Of a stretch of 58,318 nucleotides of DNA, positions 57,201 to 58,318 are shown piece after piece. The notes beneath the pieces were generated by a model. That model did no database searches. It saw only the letters and a program-made list of their open reading frames with translations, and was not told the DNA's origin. This DNA comes from a virus, in IMG/VR virus record IMGVR_UViG_3300024346_000070, positions 1-58,318 of that record; one strand, 5' to 3'. The position numbers were made by a program, and so were the translations under genes. Every line of letters begins with the position of its first letter. The stretch's first letter is position 1.

Positions 57201-58318
57201 CGGTGCAAACCTACGGATAAGCGACAACATGAACGCAGGGGTTCTTGCGGTTGATACTGGTGCTACTTTTGGTGGTGGGGTGACAATAGATTCTGGAAAC
57301 GGTGATCAGCTACTTCTAGACAATGCTGGTGAACGCTTTACTCAAATCTCTTTTTCTAACAATGGCTCTCAAGAAGCTGCAATTTGGTACGATGCCACGG
57401 ATAACTACCTTGTAGCTCATGCAAATGCTGGGGATGGTTTTAAGGTTCAAACTGGGGGCAGTAACGATAGACTAACTATAGATGCCTCAGGCAACTTAAC
57501 TACAAATGGTACTACTCTTAAAAGTAATAGTAATGTTCCTAGAAACTTTAAGCTTCAGCCTGCAGCTAGTAGCACGGACGTTGGCCTCTCTCATTATGCT
57601 GGTGATGGAAGCCATGGCTACCAACTATATTCAGATGGTACTAACTATGGTTTCTTAGATGCAAATTGGGGCAGCTGGGATCTTAAAAAAGTTAAAAACG
57701 GAGCGCTTTATGCCGATGAGGGTTCTGGTCAAAACCGTGTTTTCACCGATGGCTACCACCCTAATGCAGACGTACTAACAACAGCACGTACTATTAACGG
57801 CGTATCATTTAATGGCTCTGCTAATATTACTGTAGCTGATAGCACTAAGCTGCCCTTGACTGGTGGCACCATGACGGGTGATATTACTTTCTCAGGCGGC
57901 GCTGGCGCTATTACCCTAAACGACAGTGATATTAGGTCAGCCGATAGTAGCCCATCATGGACAGGAGACCCTGGTACAGTAGGTAAAATACAATATCACG
58001 CAAACCGTTGGTACATTGTTTCAGATAGTAATTCTACTAATATTTGTACATTTAGGCGTAATAATGGCGATCAATCTTATATTGACAATAGTGGTAACTT
58101 AGTTGGTGGTAATGCAGATGGTTGGAATAATGCCCGCACTCTAAGTCTAACAGGTGACGTAACAGGGTCAGTTAGCTGGAATGGGAGCGCCAATGCTTCT
58201 ATAAGCGCAAGTTTGTCAGCGCCTTATAGCTACATAGATACCGCCACAGGATCTTACGGCACAGTTAAAGTAGACGATGATCGTAACGTTACTTGGGCTG
58301 GCTACGCCATTCGTGACG
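54250..58318 (+). CDS. Long tail fibre with 28-heptad coiled coil, 3' end missing
   Basis: ATG 54250 with GAGGAT upstream; the frame is open to the last base, at least 1356 residues. The head (FRDSDTIIEPIDDGG) presumably binds the tail. Bases 54412-54999 encode exactly 28 gapless heptads (ADVVLTN, ADKVQTG, LDRIATA types), then about 240 Ala/Ser/Thr-rich residues with TTKASEAS and ETNAETAE repeats. After a linker (SFDDRYLGAKSSDPTVDNDG) come modules of the kind in the first fibre (LPLTGGTMTGD, RTLSLTGDVTGSVSWNGSA). The final ~115 bases are identical to 1807-1921 and in the same frame. It is missing from simple stop-to-stop ORF lists because no stop is reached. Confidence 0.88.
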   Translation, partial: MGFRDSDTIIEPIDDGGAFDSGEGSTSSTSESAANALQAANSAAAALVSENNAAADVVLTNADVVLTHADVVLTNADLALTNADVVLTNADVVLAEADKVQTGLDRAAVAADLVLTNQDTIDTAANLVLTNADVVLTHADVVLAEADKVQTGLDRIATNADVVLTHADVVLTNADVVLAEADKVQTGLDRIATAADVVSTNADVVSTNADVVLAEADKVQTGLDRVATAADVVLTNADVVLTNADVVSAGNSVTAAALSATASATAKTAAETAKTAAETAKTAAETAETNAETAETNAETAETNAAGSATASSNSATSAATSASTATTKASEASTSETNALASKNAAAISETNASNSATASANSASSAATSETNAATSASTASSQASTATTKASEASASATSAATSASTATTKASEASASATSAATSASNSASSATAAQTAETNAETAETNAAASATTATTKAGESLTSANSSASSATTAEAAKDAALAALDSFDDRYLGAKSSDPTVDNDGNALISGALYYNTTDDAMKVYTGSAWVAAYASLAGTLLVANNLNDLDNAVSARSNLGLVIGTNVQAFSAILAATTASYTTALNTKLSGIETGATADQTGAEIKTAYQAEANAFTDSLYTKLDNIEASADVTDTANVVSSLTAGSNITIAADGTISGSAAYSLPTSSATVLGGVKVGTNLSISGTGVLSSANTTYTVGDGGLTQRNFTTTLKDKLDGVAAGATNTIGNATHTGEVTGSGALTISDNVVDEANLKVSNSPTNGYFLSAQSGNSGGLTWATVPAGYNDADVASYLASASSVGIGVVPESWNSAFNGVLQVGTYGVMAGTSGSAQFGSNFYYDGAYKRINTNFASRTYQENGNHVFETAASGSADSAISFSESMRISAAGDMELIQSNNLYWKHAGGGTIRAGITANSSDNLVFSTGSSDTTRMTIDGSGVVEIPNSGAFRASSSNATKFVRMYAGGGTGKWDIYGNGANLRISDNMNAGVLAVDTGATFGGGVTIDSGNGDQLLLDNAGERFTQISFSNNGSQEAAIWYDATDNYLVAHANAGDGFKVQTGGSNDRLTIDASGNLTTNGTTLKSNSNVPRNFKLQPAASSTDVGLSHYAGDGSHGYQLYSDGTNYGFLDANWGSWDLKKVKNGALYADEGSGQNRVFTDGYHPNADVLTTARTINGVSFNGSANITVADSTKLPLTGGTMTGDITFSGGAGAITLNDSDIRSADSSPSWTGDPGTVGKIQYHANRWYIVSDSNSTNICTFRRNNGDQSYIDNSGNLVGGNADGWNNARTLSLTGDVTGSVSWNGSANASISASLSAPYSYIDTATGSYGTVKVDDDRNVTWAGYAIRD

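Noticed and set aside
1-58318. Closed circular genome by direct end-to-start joining
   Set aside because: The last and first bases do not overlap, and direct joining shifts the fibre frame and meets a stop; only the internal repeat at 1807-1921 matches the end.

Overview
The window is most of the genome of a lytic, tailed, podovirus-like (T7-like replication) phage. It carries a family-A DNA polymerase, a T7-type primase-helicase, a 5'-3' exonuclease, a single-subunit RNA polymerase, ThyX, a B12-type ribonucleotide reductase, glutaredoxin and MazG. The structural block has a large terminase, a portal, a DUF5309-type capsid protein and several very large tail and ejection proteins. No integrase, repressor or tRNA gene was seen. 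The gene set resembles marine alphaproteobacterial podoviruses (SIO1 / HMO-2011 style). A DUF1127 protein also points to an alphaproteobacterial host. Both host points are inference.

Layout. (1) 1-26320, plus strand: the 3' part of a tail fibre with an S74 chaperone, three tandem fibre-tip-like paralogues, a tail assembly chaperone, a promoter-driven class II RNR, a tail-tube-like protein, a second fibre, then the internal (ejected) virion proteins. These include a lytic transglycosylase, a protein with an intact staphylococcal-nuclease domain, and at 22748-26320 a protein with all the sequence motifs of a T7/N4-type single-subunit RNA polymerase. (2) 26328-26375: bidirectional terminator. 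(3) 26376-42126, minus strand: early and replication genes, with many overlapping small ORFs upstream and the replication core plus a conventional T7-like RNAP at the far end. One plus-strand gene (small-terminase-like, 35705-36097) is inserted with its own promoter and terminator. (4) 42127-42828: non-coding divergent control region with decamer repeats, a hairpin and two oppositely oriented phage promoters. (5) 42829-58318, plus strand: terminase, portal, small membrane and coiled-coil proteins, scaffold, capsid, head-tail adaptor, and a long fibre gene that is still open at the window end.

Regulation. Five copies of a promoter with the invariant core TAAGTTCCTTATAG, ending like the T7 promoter (TATAGGGAGA at its best copy), suit the conventional T7-like RNAP. 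Separately, four hairpins (9-bp stems that covary, invariant 5-nt loop ACAGG on the minus strand) lie at the heads of minus-strand transcription units and nowhere else I could find. The second polymerase sits among ejected proteins, and N4 virion RNAP is known to use hairpin promoters. I therefore propose this cascade: an ejected virion RNAP transcribes the early arm from the hairpins, the T7-like RNAP is made from the end of that arm, and it then drives the late genes. The polymerase motifs and the hairpins are read directly from sequence; the cascade is inference.

Both window ends cut tail-fibre genes. The last ~115 bases exactly repeat 1807-1921, so a repeat-limited assembly edge or modular fibre paralogues are likely.
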